64,000 bases of DNA from Leptospiraceae bacterium (GTDB lineage: Bacteria; Spirochaetota; Leptospiria; Leptospirales; Leptospiraceae). Positions 17,822 through 26,680 of the stretch are shown in pieces. Made by a program: the position numbers and the translations under genes. Every line of letters starts with the position of its first letter. The first letter of the stretch is position 1. The notes beneath the pieces were generated by a model. That model was not told the DNA's origin. It saw only the letters and a list, made by a program, of their open reading frames with translations, and searched no databases. Location: NCBI GenBank assembly GCA_024233875.1, contig JACKPB010000015.1, forward strand, positions 1 to 64,000, written 5' to 3'.

Positions 17822-18038
17822 TTTTTTTGAAAATAAAATGAATTTCAATTTTTTAAACATTTGTCCCATCTGAAAAAGAAAAATTTGCTTGGAAAATAAA
17901 GGAATTTCTTTTCCGGATTTTAAGTGGATTTAGATAGAATAGGTTTTGGTCTATTATCGAATTCTATTGAAGTAATTCAAAATATTCATCAAATATAGAA
18001 AATTTAGCATAAGCTAATCTATCTTTTAGAGGTATTGT

Positions 18039-20378
18039 ATGATAAAAAAAACAGCTTCCATTTTAATCTTACTCGGGCTATTTCAATGCAAAAATCCTTC
18101 TTATTTCCCCGAACAAGAATATACCCAAAATCTTTTAACATTGCTCTCTCGCTCAAATAGGGTAAAGTATTCCGGAACAGCCGTGAAGGGTATAGTACGA
18201 AATGCGATGGTAAAAGCTCATTCTCTCAAATCGGATGGTTCCTGTGATACATCCATGACCCTAAATGAATCATTTACTGATGAGAATGGGAATTATTCTC
18301 TCACATTCAATCGCCCGGGAAATGCTGTCTGTGTCCTGGTATCTCCGGGCCCGAGAGGAAACTCTACTATTTATGAAGAAAAATTGGGACGAGATGTAGA
18401 ACTTCCTTTCAATAGCTCTTTTAAACTTCAAAGTATTATTCCGGAATCAAGGCTAGCAATTGCTAGCTCCAATGCTACTACCTCTCCTTTTTCCGGAATG
18501 ATACAGAGAAGATTGCAATTTCTCATAAAGGAAACTGGAAGTTCCGCAAATGTATCCAATTTACATACAAGAGCAAGTAAAGAGATGGTGATACGCTTTG
18601 GACTAGCCAGAGGATTCGCAGGTCGTTCTATATCAAATGAATCCTACCCTGAAATAGATGATATTCCCATTGACTGGAAAAATCCCAAAGATCCTTTAAC
18701 CCAAAACTTTATCTCTGTTCTGGTGGGTTTCTCACATTTGGCAAATAAATACAAGAAGGGACCTACTGTATCCCCGGAAGATTTGGATTCTGTGGTACAA
18801 GCTTTTTCGGAAGATTTTGCTGATGGGAAATTTGATGGGAAGAATGAAAGTGGAAACTCTATTACCATCGGGTTAGGTACAAACACAATAATCCTTCCAT
18901 CGAATCCACTTTCGGATTTACTACTTCCCGCTATCAACGATTACGTAAGGGAAGGAGGAAAGTTCAATGTTGGCAGTGCGAGAGGTCCTGATTCTATCCC
19001 TGAAATTAGCGTAGCAGAATTAGCCCAATTCCAATTCATTGACAATGCAGAAATCACTACTACCGGAACTATCCCGGGCGGCGGCACAAATCCCGGAGAC
19101 GGAACTACCCCGGGCGGCGGCACAAATCCCGGAGATGGAACTACCCCGGGTGGTGGCACAAACCCTCTGCCAGCATCAAGTATTACAATCACAGCTCCAG
19201 GAGCAGGTCATTACAGTACTCCTCAGTTCATTACAATATCTACAGCTACAGTCGGTGCTACCATTCATTATACTCTAGATGGAACGGATCCAACGACTTC
19301 TTCTCCTATCTATACTCATCCTATTGGAATTTGGAGTCTCCTCGGACAGACTAAGACAATCAAGGCAATCGAAGCTCAATCTGGTATCGCCAGCAGTGCC
19401 GTACTAACCCAAACCGTGGGCGTTTACAGCATGCCTCCCCTCAAGACTGGGCAAACTACCAGCCAAGCAACAGGAGATGATGGAACCAATCAAACAGGTT
19501 TAACAAGGGGATATACAGGACCTACGGCTCATAGCGTTTATCCATCCGATCGTACGACAAGAGACACATCCACCGGTCTCGTTTGGAAAACCTGTCAAGA
19601 GGGAAAATCGGGTCCAACTTGTGGATCGAATGCCGGTACGAGCCGAACTTGGGATACGGCTACAAGTGATTGTGAGGCTCTCAATGAACTCAATAGCGGG
19701 AATGGGTATGCGGGGATCAAAACTTGGAGACTCGCGAATCTAGAAGAACTAGCAACTTTACGGGATTACGGAGTCGGTACCGCTCCCTTCATAAATGCAA
19801 CAGCTTTCCCTGCAACTGTTGCCTACCTCTTTTGGAGTTCAAACACCTTTGTACCGAGTACGGCGAATGCCTTTTATTTCAATTATGGGACAGGAGCAGC
19901 AGTTCGGTCTACTTTGGATAAGACCAGTACCAATGGTAATGCTCGATGTGTTTCTGGACCGGCCAAGGAATACAGTAATAATTTTACAGATAATGGAGAT
20001 GAAACGGTAACCGACAATGCAACCGGTTTGATTTGGCATAAGTGCATTATGGGAAGATCAGGCACAGATTGTTCTGGCGGTACTACAACAGGTTATACTT
20101 GGGCGGATGCAATTACGCAGTGCAATGCTTTCACTTTAGGAGGTAAAACTTGGAGATTACCGAATATCAATGAATTGGAAACTCTCATAAACCCTAATGC
20201 AACAACAAATCTTTATATTAGTAGTGTTTTTATCACTCCGTCCGTAGCAGCCTTTTGGAGTTCAACTACATTAATTTCTGATACAAGTATGGCAATTAGC
20301 GCATATAAGACTAACGGAGGTAGTTCTGCCAATTCTAAAACTGGTAGTTATGGTGTTCGTTGTGTCTCAGGACCTTAG
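18039..20378 (+). CDS. Lipoprotein with chitobiase-C-like domain and two Lcl/DUF1566 domains
   Basis: The 779-residue protein has a leader ending LLGLFQC (Cys17), a lipobox. The N-terminal half (about residues 40-330) is unrecognised. A flexible linker of alternating GGGTNPGDGTTP repeats spans about 346-375. A chitobiase/beta-hexosaminidase C-terminal-like module follows (SITITAPGAGHYSTPQFI, HYTLDGTDPTTSSPIYT). The rest is two tandem Lcl/DUF1566 lectin-fold domains, each with a Trp/Cys start (GLVWKTCQEG; GLIWHKCIMG), WRLPN.NELETL and an RCVSGP end. The final coding bases match those of the paralogues at 21800 and 25020. It is probably surface exposed; the ligand is unknown. A strong hairpin terminator follows. 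Confidence 0.85.
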   Translation: MIKKTASILILLGLFQCKNPSYFPEQEYTQNLLTLLSRSNRVKYSGTAVKGIVRNAMVKAHSLKSDGSCDTSMTLNESFTDENGNYSLTFNRPGNAVCVLVSPGPRGNSTIYEEKLGRDVELPFNSSFKLQSIIPESRLAIASSNATTSPFSGMIQRRLQFLIKETGSSANVSNLHTRASKEMVIRFGLARGFAGRSISNESYPEIDDIPIDWKNPKDPLTQNFISVLVGFSHLANKYKKGPTVSPEDLDSVVQAFSEDFADGKFDGKNESGNSITIGLGTNTIILPSNPLSDLLLPAINDYVREGGKFNVGSARGPDSIPEISVAELAQFQFIDNAEITTTGTIPGGGTNPGDGTTPGGGTNPGDGTTPGGGTNPLPASSITITAPGAGHYSTPQFITISTATVGATIHYTLDGTDPTTSSPIYTHPIGIWSLLGQTKTIKAIEAQSGIASSAVLTQTVGVYSMPPLKTGQTTSQATGDDGTNQTGLTRGYTGPTAHSVYPSDRTTRDTSTGLVWKTCQEGKSGPTCGSNAGTSRTWDTATSDCEALNELNSGNGYAGIKTWRLANLEELATLRDYGVGTAPFINATAFPATVAYLFWSSNTFVPSTANAFYFNYGTGAAVRSTLDKTSTNGNARCVSGPAKEYSNNFTDNGDETVTDNATGLIWHKCIMGRSGTDCSGGTTTGYTWADAITQCNAFTLGGKTWRLPNINELETLINPNATTNLYISSVFITPSVAAFWSSTTLISDTSMAISAYKTNGGSSANSKTGSYGVRCVSGP

Positions 20379-20418
20379 AGGTTAGAGTTTAGTAATTGAT
20401 GATAAGTGATTTGGTTTC

Positions 20419-20457
20419 ATTACCAAGGGTGTTGCATTGACCCTCGCCCTTGGTAAT
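20419..20457 (+). terminator. Hairpin terminator after the Lcl lipoprotein
   Basis: ATTACCAAGGG at 20419-20429 pairs exactly with CCCTTGGTAAT at 20447-20457, followed by CTTCTTC. It lies 40 bp past the stop codon. The T-run is weak, but the stem is long and perfect. Confidence 0.65.
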
Positions 20458-20595
20458 CTTCTTCAAACTCCTAGTTTCTTGGGATACAAACAATAGCTTT
20501 AACAATCAATAATTTCTTCGTAAGCGCTAAAACTCCCACAGGTTCACAAAACTCATTTTTCTTTTAAACCATCCATTATTGATAAATATACAATA

Positions 20596-20667
20596 ATGAA
20601 AAAGCATGTTAAGAACTGGCAGAAGAATGGTAAAAGTATCCGAGCCTATTTTCGTGAGAATGATATA
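20596..20667 (+). pseudogene. IS66-family TnpA (orf1) N-terminal fragment
   Basis: ATG at 20596 opens a frame reading MKKHVKNWQKNGKSIRAYFR and then END. This resembles the start of the small helix-turn-helix protein of IS66 elements, in which a W..SG.S...YC.EN pattern is typical. The frame is cut at the TATA that borders repeat family B. Only about 24 codons remain. Further IS66 remnants are at 3084, 29323 and 47300. Confidence 0.55.
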
Positions 20668-20760
20668 TACCGGTTTTCATAAATACTTGCATATTTCTTC
20701 TTAAGGTATGTAGCCATTTTATATCTGATTTACTCTTGAATACGCAAATGTTTTTACAAA
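20668..20760. repeat. Interspersed repeat family B, copy 2
   Basis: It starts TACCGGTTTTCATAAATACT directly after a TATA, has AAGGTATGTAGCCATTTTAT in the middle, then fades at GAATACGCAAATG. The right border and right TATA are not preserved. It interrupts the IS66 orf1 fragment at 20596. Confidence 0.65.
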
Positions 20761-20913
20761 CGCACTCCGACACTAAACTTCCGTTAGAAAGAATTTAGTA
20801 TTTGTAGACGTTCCGGGCGGATCTGCTAAATCAGTATCATTGATTGATTTCTTCAAACACTTACCTAAAGCGCTATACTTCTCTATTGCTAAAGTCATTT
20901 ACCTCAAACTAGT

Positions 20914-20943
20914 AAAATCTTTAGGCCAAGCCCTAATGATTTT
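20914..20943. promoter_or_regulatory. Imperfect palindrome upstream of the 21039 lipoprotein
   Basis: AAAATCTTTAGG and CCTAATGATTTT pair with one mismatch around CCAAGC. The half-site resembles that of the perfect palindrome at 17786-17821, and both are followed by a stretch rich in AAAATAAAAT and then by a lipoprotein gene. A shared regulator is an inference from this resemblance. Confidence 0.4.
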
Positions 20944-21038
20944 AGGGAATTTCAAAATAAAATAATCCCTCAACTATAAAATCTATTGCATTCGAATATT
21001 ACACACTTGATTTTGATATACAAAAGAGGGGAATTGAA

Positions 21039-21803
21039 GTGTATAAATCAATCAAATTACTTATAAATACTTTTATCCTATTGCCTTTATCACTGACAAA
21101 CTGTACTACATTTGATTTGTCTACCTCCATTAAAAATCAAGTAATCAAGCTAGCTTCAAAAAAAGCAAAGTGCTTGGAACCCATTACTATAAAGAACTGG
21201 ACTATCTTGTATGGGACAGTACCTCTAACTTTCTTAAATCAAGATCCGGATCGATTCATAAAAGGCAGAAGTTTTCGATTGAAGGAAAAAGCAGAAGCCT
21301 TAGATATTGCACTTTCTTTACTATTAGGTTTTACTACTTCGATTTCTGTAAAAACGATTATAATTGAAAATTGTGAGACAAATTCACCTTCTCCAGTCAA
21401 TCAGGAAAGTATTCTTCCGAAAAACAATTCTGGTAAAACGGATAAAGAATCAACTAGAGAAGATGATAAATGCAATAAAACTCCAAATGATGCGTTGGAT
21501 AAAACTAATAAAGAATCAGCAGGTGAAGATGGTAAAAATAATAAAACTCCAAATGATACGTTGGATAAAACTAATAAAGAATCAGCAGGTGAAGATGGTA
21601 AAAATAATAAAACTCCAAATGATACAATAGATAAAACTAATAAAGAATCAGCAGGTGATGATGATAAAAATAATAAAACTCCAAATGATGCGTTGGATAA
21701 AACTAATAAAGAATCAGCTGGTGAAGATGGTAAAAATAATAAAACTCCAAATGATACATTAGATATAACTAATAAATCTATAAAAAGGAGAGAGCAGAAA
21801 TGA
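21039..21803 (+). CDS. Small lipoprotein with a charged tandem-repeat tail
   Basis: The start is GTG 21039 with GAGGGGA 8-14 bp upstream. The 254-residue product has a leader ending LSLTNC (Cys22), a lipobox. A domain of about 100 residues follows, with four cysteines counting the lipidated one and the motifs TILYGTVPLTFLNQDP and ALDIALSLLLGFTTSISVKT; this resembles small spirochaete lipoproteins of unknown role. The second half is five 22-residue repeats, DKTNKESAGEDGKNNKTPND plus two residues, rich in Lys, Asn, Asp and Glu and probably extended. The last four bases overlap the next gene (ATGA), so the two are translationally coupled. I do not recognise a function. Confidence 0.75.
   Translation: MYKSIKLLINTFILLPLSLTNCTTFDLSTSIKNQVIKLASKKAKCLEPITIKNWTILYGTVPLTFLNQDPDRFIKGRSFRLKEKAEALDIALSLLLGFTTSISVKTIIIENCETNSPSPVNQESILPKNNSGKTDKESTREDDKCNKTPNDALDKTNKESAGEDGKNNKTPNDTLDKTNKESAGEDGKNNKTPNDTIDKTNKESAGDDDKNNKTPNDALDKTNKESAGEDGKNNKTPNDTLDITNKSIKRREQK
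21432..21761 (+). repeat. 66-bp tandem repeat, five units, inside the lipoprotein gene
   Basis: Units start at 21432, 21498, 21564, 21630 and 21696. Each encodes 22 hydrophilic residues. The last four are nearly identical and the first is more diverged (STREDDKC), as expected for expansion by slippage. The copy number may vary between strains. Confidence 0.85.
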
Positions 21804-24800
21804 ACTTTCAAATCTTGATGAAAGGCTTACTCATTATCTTTTTCATTTTTCAATTTTTCGGATGCTATTTTTCCGACCCCGCACAAAGTGTTCTATTTCC
21901 AAAGAATGAAAAAGACAATAATAGCCTGATTGCGGCGGCTATGGCATCCATTCATCAAGGGGAACTCACTGATGTAGAGCTTGAGTTTTACAATCAGGAA
22001 GATCAACTCATGACGAATATCGAGGTCCTTACCGAAGAAGAGATGGATGCTTTGGAAAATGTACCACCGAATGAGTCTTTTCTAAATTCAAGCGAACCTA
22101 ATACAAATAAGAAAGCCATTCAACCGAATCCAAATATCCAAGTCTTTGGTGATAACAAAGAAAAGGTAAGAATTCTCTTTCTGGCGAATGGTCTAGATTA
22201 TGGATACTATGTAAGGAGCTTGGATTCAAATAACACAACAGATGTTACAAAGCAGTCTTCACGTAGCAGTTACGAACCAAAATTGACTTGGGTAAGAGGC
22301 TCCGATATTACCTTTTTTGAGATAAATGGTAAAGATCCAAATAAAGTAGAAGCCAAAGGTCAACCTGGAGGTGCTCAGCCAAAAGTTCTGAATAAAAAAC
22401 AAATTGAAGATTGGAGCAGGAGAGCAGTTCCTCCCTCCACACTTAATACTATATTTGTACCTGGACTGATTAGAAGACAAATTGAATTAATACTTCCAAG
22501 AAATGCAAAAGATGGGATTTTTGTATATACTACAAATAATACCGAACCTGTATGTTTCAATCCGGATCGAAAGCTGGCAAGAAATGGGACTATTTACACC
22601 GGACCGTTTGAGTTAGTTTATCCGACAACTCTTCGAATAATAACATGCATCCAAGGGTATCACAATGGTACACAAAGTATATTTCAATACACACCTGAAT
22701 ATGTGGGTAGTATTGGAGGATATGCAACCGGTTTAACTTCCTCTGGACTTGTATTACAGAATAACGGAAAGTTTGATTATCTTGTTGAACTTAAAAATCC
22801 TAATGGACCTAATACCTATTGGTTCTCTTTTCGTGGAGGTAAGGGTCAGATACAACTAGATTACGATATTACAGTAAAAACTCAACCAGCTGGTTTGACC
22901 TGTACTGTAACAGATGGGAAAGGACAAGCTACCGCTAAGGAAGACATTGCGAGTGTGAAAGTAACTTGTGCCCCCGCCTTACCAACCTTACCTTCCCCTA
23001 CGTTCAACCCACCTGAGGGAAATTATTCTACCACCCAAACTGTATCGATAGCATCCCCTACGAGTGGTGCAAAAATTCGTTATACAATTAACGGAGGAGA
23101 TCCTGCTTGTAAGGATGGGATTGTCTATACTGTAGGAAAAGACTACTCCGCTCCGGTGAATGTACCAAGTACGACAACCATCAAAGCGATAGCTTGTACA
23201 GCAGGTGAATCATCGGAAATAGTCACTGCAACGTATACTCTACCTTCACCCATAACCTGTGAGAAATGTCGAATGTTTTTTACAAATGAAAGATACGATG
23301 GAAATCTAGGGGGAGTGGCAGGAGCTGATGCAAAGTGTCAGAGTGCTAGCAATAAACCTGCCTCCGGAACCTATAAAGCGTTTATCGTAGATGGTACCAA
23401 TCGAGTTTCCTGCTCAAGTACCTCTTGTTTTGAAAGAGGAACTTCTGAGCATGTAGATTGGGTGATAAAGCCAAATACGGAGTACATAAGACCGGATGGA
23501 ACTCTAATTACTAAGAGTAGTCCTGTTGGTTTACTTCCAAATTCCATACTTATAAACAATATTTCTGCAACTTCCTCAAGTGGGTGGACAGGTTTAACCT
23601 TTCTTGGTGATGTTTTCACCCAATATACTTGTAATAATTGGACAAGCAATTCATCAAACCTAAGGGGTGCAATGAATCGGGAGAGTTCAATACATTATAG
23701 TAATATTATAGACTGTTCGTATGCTTATAACAGAATTTTATGTGTGGAACAAAGTACGCCAACATACAATATAGGCGGAACGGTTTCGGGTCTGACTGCA
23801 TCCGGGCTCGTACTCCAAAACAATGCAGGAGACGATCAGACTGTAGCCAGTGGGGCAAGTAGTTTTACCTTTACTAGTACTGGTTCTTATGCGGTGACGG
23901 TAAAAACCCAGCCTACAGGCTTAAATTGTACTGTCTCTAATGGAAGTGGAACAGCAACGGCAAATGTGACAAATGTAAGCGTGAGTTGTACTGTGATACA
24001 AACATACAGCATAGGAGGAACAGTAACTGGTTTAACAGCTTCCGGGCTGGTGCTTCAAAACAATGCAGGTAACGACCTGACAGTTAGTAGTGGTGCCAAT
24101 AGCTTTACCTTTTCCACGCAGGTGACGGGAACATACGCGGTGACAGTAAAAACCCAGCCTACAGGCATGAGTTGTACGGTAAGCAATGGAAGTGGAACAG
24201 CAACTGCGAATGTGACGAATGTAGGTGTGAGTTGTGCGGGTGCGTGTTTGGGAACGACTGTAACCAGAAGCTGGGGAACGTTCACTGATTGCAATAATGG
24301 AACCATCAAGTTCGAAGGAACTGCTGGCACATTCGGTGGTCAGACTTACACAGCACAGACCCTCTACTTTGCGAAGTGTACGCATGGGCAAACCTACAAT
24401 GCTTCAGCCAACGACTGCACGGGGACGGGAGATGCAGGAAACAATTATGGGGCAACTCAGGTTCAATATTGCAATGCAAATGCTAATAGTTGCAATGGAA
24501 CAGATACAGGTACCCTAAATGGAAGTGGAACAAGTTCAGCATATACTGCTTGTAATGGACTCAGCTTGGCTGGAAAGGCTTGGCGGGTAACAACAAATAA
24601 TGAATTTAGGCTTACTATTAATTGCTCTGATACTACAATATTACCGAGCAATATGGCAAATTGTCCTTCTAATGATCCTCCTGATATTCCTATATTTCCT
24701 CCGGTTGAAGAAGCTCCTTATGTTATTCCTTTATTTACTACAGTTGCAGACAACTATTGGACTTCGACTTCAGAGACTGCTGACAGTGCAAGACGAGTAG

Positions 24801-24874
24801 ATCCTAGATCTGGTTCTTTCGGCACGTGGGGTAAGACCAATAATTTCTACGTTCGTTGTGTCTCAGGACCTTAG
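21800..24874 (+). CDS. Large lipoprotein with chitobiase-C-like, DUF1554 and Lcl/DUF1566 domains
   Basis: The 1,024-residue protein has a leader ending FQFFGC (lipobox). After an unassigned N-terminal region come a partial chitobiase-C-like unit near 225-290 and a module with GGYATGLTSSGLVLQNNG. A full chitobiase-C-like unit (FNPPEGNYSTTQTVSIASP) follows near 405, and DUF1554 near 490-650 (CRMFFTNERYDGNLGGVAGADAKC, HVDWVIKPNTEYIR). Two near-identical modules then occur with IGGTV.GLTASGLVLQNNAG and VTVKTQPTG. The last 180 residues are an Lcl domain (QTYTAQTLYFAKCTHGQTYN, YVRCVSGP). The combination is typical of leptospiral surface lipoproteins and suggests ligand binding outside the cell. Its start overlaps the preceding gene by 4 bp (ATGA). 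Confidence 0.87.
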   Translation: MNFQILMKGLLIIFFIFQFFGCYFSDPAQSVLFPKNEKDNNSLIAAAMASIHQGELTDVELEFYNQEDQLMTNIEVLTEEEMDALENVPPNESFLNSSEPNTNKKAIQPNPNIQVFGDNKEKVRILFLANGLDYGYYVRSLDSNNTTDVTKQSSRSSYEPKLTWVRGSDITFFEINGKDPNKVEAKGQPGGAQPKVLNKKQIEDWSRRAVPPSTLNTIFVPGLIRRQIELILPRNAKDGIFVYTTNNTEPVCFNPDRKLARNGTIYTGPFELVYPTTLRIITCIQGYHNGTQSIFQYTPEYVGSIGGYATGLTSSGLVLQNNGKFDYLVELKNPNGPNTYWFSFRGGKGQIQLDYDITVKTQPAGLTCTVTDGKGQATAKEDIASVKVTCAPALPTLPSPTFNPPEGNYSTTQTVSIASPTSGAKIRYTINGGDPACKDGIVYTVGKDYSAPVNVPSTTTIKAIACTAGESSEIVTATYTLPSPITCEKCRMFFTNERYDGNLGGVAGADAKCQSASNKPASGTYKAFIVDGTNRVSCSSTSCFERGTSEHVDWVIKPNTEYIRPDGTLITKSSPVGLLPNSILINNISATSSSGWTGLTFLGDVFTQYTCNNWTSNSSNLRGAMNRESSIHYSNIIDCSYAYNRILCVEQSTPTYNIGGTVSGLTASGLVLQNNAGDDQTVASGASSFTFTSTGSYAVTVKTQPTGLNCTVSNGSGTATANVTNVSVSCTVIQTYSIGGTVTGLTASGLVLQNNAGNDLTVSSGANSFTFSTQVTGTYAVTVKTQPTGMSCTVSNGSGTATANVTNVGVSCAGACLGTTVTRSWGTFTDCNNGTIKFEGTAGTFGGQTYTAQTLYFAKCTHGQTYNASANDCTGTGDAGNNYGATQVQYCNANANSCNGTDTGTLNGSGTSSAYTACNGLSLAGKAWRVTTNNEFRLTINCSDTTILPSNMANCPSNDPPDIPIFPPVEEAPYVIPLFTTVADNYWTSTSETADSARRVDPRSGSFGTWGKTNNFYVRCVSGP

Positions 24875-24957
24875 ATCGGTTCGTTTTACTTCGGTGAGAG
24901 ATCTAACTCCTGAATTTAAGTGTGTAAGAAGGATTGGTTAATGAATTTAGTATTATC

Positions 24958-24989
24958 CCATAGATGCTAGGCTTACCTTGCATCTATGG
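24958..24989 (+). terminator. Hairpin between two Lcl lipoprotein genes
   Basis: CCATAGATGC at 24958-24967 pairs exactly with GCATCTATGG at 24980-24989, 84 bp past the stop codon at 24874 and 31 bp before the next start. There is no T-run, so it may be a leader structure for the next gene rather than a terminator. Confidence 0.45.
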
Positions 24990-25019
24990 AATTCCCATTC
25001 ATAAAAAATAACGTTTTAA

Positions 25020-26024
25020 ATGGCAATGAAAACTAAACAAATATATAGATTAATTTACATAGTAACTATTGTAATTGTATTGCTAAGCAATTGCAAAAAA
25101 GGTAAAGAAGATCCATTTCTTCTTTTAGGTGCGGGACTACTTCTCAACCAAACATACCCGGAAAGTATAGTCTCTGCAAAAGCATTTTTGATTGGTGGAA
25201 CTATCACAGGTCTGGATAGCTCTGAATTGATTCTCTCTAATAATGAGGCAGATGAATTGAAACTGGCAAGCGGGGATACTCGTTTTACCTTTGCTACAAA
25301 AGTAAGTGGTGCTTATGATGTGAGAGTAAAGACACAACCCACAGGGTTGACTTGTTCTGTGAGTAGCGGAAGCGGAACTGCTATTGCCGATGTGACAAGT
25401 GTGGTTGTGAGTTGTGCAAAATCCTGTCCCAAAACAATCGTGACCAGAAATTGGGGAACCTTCACAGACCAATGCGATGGAACCATTCAGTTTGTAGGTA
25501 ACGCCGGCACATTTGGAGGACAGACCTACACAGCCCAGACCTTATACTTTGCGAAATGCACTCATGGACAAACCTACAATTCTAGCACAAATGATTGCAC
25601 AGGAACAGGAAATCTAGGAGATAACTATGGAGGAATTCAGGTTCAATATTGTTCCACGATTAATGATCGGTGCAATTCCGATCAAGGAGTTTTGAATGGA
25701 AGCACACTGGAGGTGAGTGGAGCATACAATGCCTGTAATGCACTCAGCTTAGTAGGAAAGTCTTGGAGAGTTCCTACCAAAAATGAATTGAAATTGTTAA
25801 TCAATTGTACGAATGCAATAGAATTGCCAGATGATGGTACTACTTGCACTGCATCTACCTCTCCCACAGTGATTCCTGTATTTACCAACACCATTTCTTC
25901 TCCGTACTGGAGTTCGAATTCATTAGATGGTGTAACTGCGTGGTTTATCAATTTTAATAATAGTATTACAGATAACTTGGATAAGAACTCTAACTACTAT
26001 GTTCGTTGTGTGAGTGGACCGTAG
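25020..26024 (+). CDS. Lcl/DUF1566 lipoprotein
   Basis: The 334-residue protein has a leader ending VLLSNC, a lipobox followed by KKGKE. Residues of about 55-135 form one IGGTITGLDSSELILSNN / VKTQPTGLTCSV module. Residues of about 140-334 form an Lcl domain with GQTYTAQTLYFAKCTHGQTY, WRVPTKNELKLLINC, PYWSSNS and YVRCVSGP. The Lcl region is close to that of the upstream paralogue, so the two arose by duplication. Start ATG 25020 or 25026 is uncertain because no clear ribosome site precedes either. It is expected at the outer surface; the ligand is unknown. Confidence 0.85.
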   Translation: MAMKTKQIYRLIYIVTIVIVLLSNCKKGKEDPFLLLGAGLLLNQTYPESIVSAKAFLIGGTITGLDSSELILSNNEADELKLASGDTRFTFATKVSGAYDVRVKTQPTGLTCSVSSGSGTAIADVTSVVVSCAKSCPKTIVTRNWGTFTDQCDGTIQFVGNAGTFGGQTYTAQTLYFAKCTHGQTYNSSTNDCTGTGNLGDNYGGIQVQYCSTINDRCNSDQGVLNGSTLEVSGAYNACNALSLVGKSWRVPTKNELKLLINCTNAIELPDDGTTCTASTSPTVIPVFTNTISSPYWSSNSLDGVTAWFINFNNSITDNLDKNSNYYVRCVSGP

Positions 26025-26099
26025 TTTCGCAGTTCCTTATCTTTATCACTGGAATTTTTGTGAGGAGTTCAAATTCTTTATCTACTAAGATAGGCTTTC

Positions 26100-26222
26100 T
26101 AGCAGGAAAGTCATTGAACAAATCAAAGAGAGAAAGTATCACGAAAAATTTAAAGCTACAAAAGCACATATCTCGATTCTGGAGATGTGAAAGAAATCTA
26201 TCTCATCGGTGTAGACTTGTAA
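26100..26222 (+). pseudogene. C-terminal remnant of a PD-(D/E)XK nuclease-like (PDDEXK_9/DUF1703) protein
   Basis: The sequence reads KVIEQIKERKYHEKF and then, after a frameshift, DSGDVKEIYLIGVDL with a stop at 26220-26222. This is the usual C-terminal end of the AAA-ATPase-like/PDDEXK_9 family (AL.QI..K.Y...Y...G..IYLIG). The rest of the gene is missing. Confidence 0.5.
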
Positions 26223-26245
26223 GCACTAAATCTCTCTTACAATTA

Positions 26246-26263
26246 TTTAATAGACGTTCCCTT
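26246..26263 (+). repeat. Tail fragment of repeat family C
   Basis: TTTAATAGACGTTCCCTT matches the right-hand end of family C (TTAATAGACGATCCCT at 15111 and GAATAGACATTCCCT at 42666). Only the end is present. Confidence 0.35.
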
Positions 26264-26303
26264 TAATCTAACAATATTAAATATTTTAGAATATTTTTTA
26301 GTC

Positions 26304-26680
26304 ATGAAAAATGTAGATAACTTATTTTGGATAGAAAATGAATTTAAAAATTGTAATTTTCAAGATAAGAGCTTATTAGATAGACTTAAACAATTTGTAA
26401 AATCCTTCCTAAAAGATATTTCAGGTAGTATACCATTTGTCTGTTCAGACTGGGCTACTACATAAGTAGCTTATCCTTTTTTATCAAATGATAGTGTATC
26501 TGAAAGTGAGATTCTGTCTTGTCACTTTCAATCTAGTTCTGAGCGATTGAAATCAATAAATGAAAAAAGTATTAGTACTTCCTGATACAACAGAATTTGC
26601 ATATAAAAGAAAAGAAGCAGAATCAATAAATGGGAGTTGTGGGAAAAAAGAAAGATGGGAGAGCTCATCATTTTATTGCA
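26304..26680 (+). pseudogene. IS4/Tn5-like transposase N-terminal remnant
   Basis: ATG 26304 opens NVDNLFWIENEFKNCNFQDK with SLLDRLKQFVKSF, then SGSIPFVCSDWATT and a stop. In the same frame VAYPFLSNDSVSESEILSCH and SSERLKSI follow. Frame changes then give VLVLPDTTEFAYKRKEAESI and GKKKDGRAHHFIA. This is the order found at the N-terminus of Tn5-type transposases (GSIP.A..W..T.A.YRF..N..V, ILVL.DTTE). A stop and at least two frameshifts inactivate it, and the catalytic C-terminal half is absent. Confidence 0.65.

Noticed and set aside
18941..19192. Proline-rich minus-strand frame
   Set aside because: It is the antisense of the GGGTNPGDGTTP linker of the lipoprotein gene.
18039..26024. Diversity-generating retroelement acting on the Lcl lipoproteins
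   Set aside because: Lcl/C-type-lectin folds are known targets of such systems, but I see no reverse transcriptase and no template repeat in the window. The differences between paralogues are not confined to adenine sites.
26006..26266. 86-codon open frame after the third Lcl lipoprotein
   Set aside because: The recognisable sequence is in other frames (PDDEXK_9-like tail), so this frame is a shadow.
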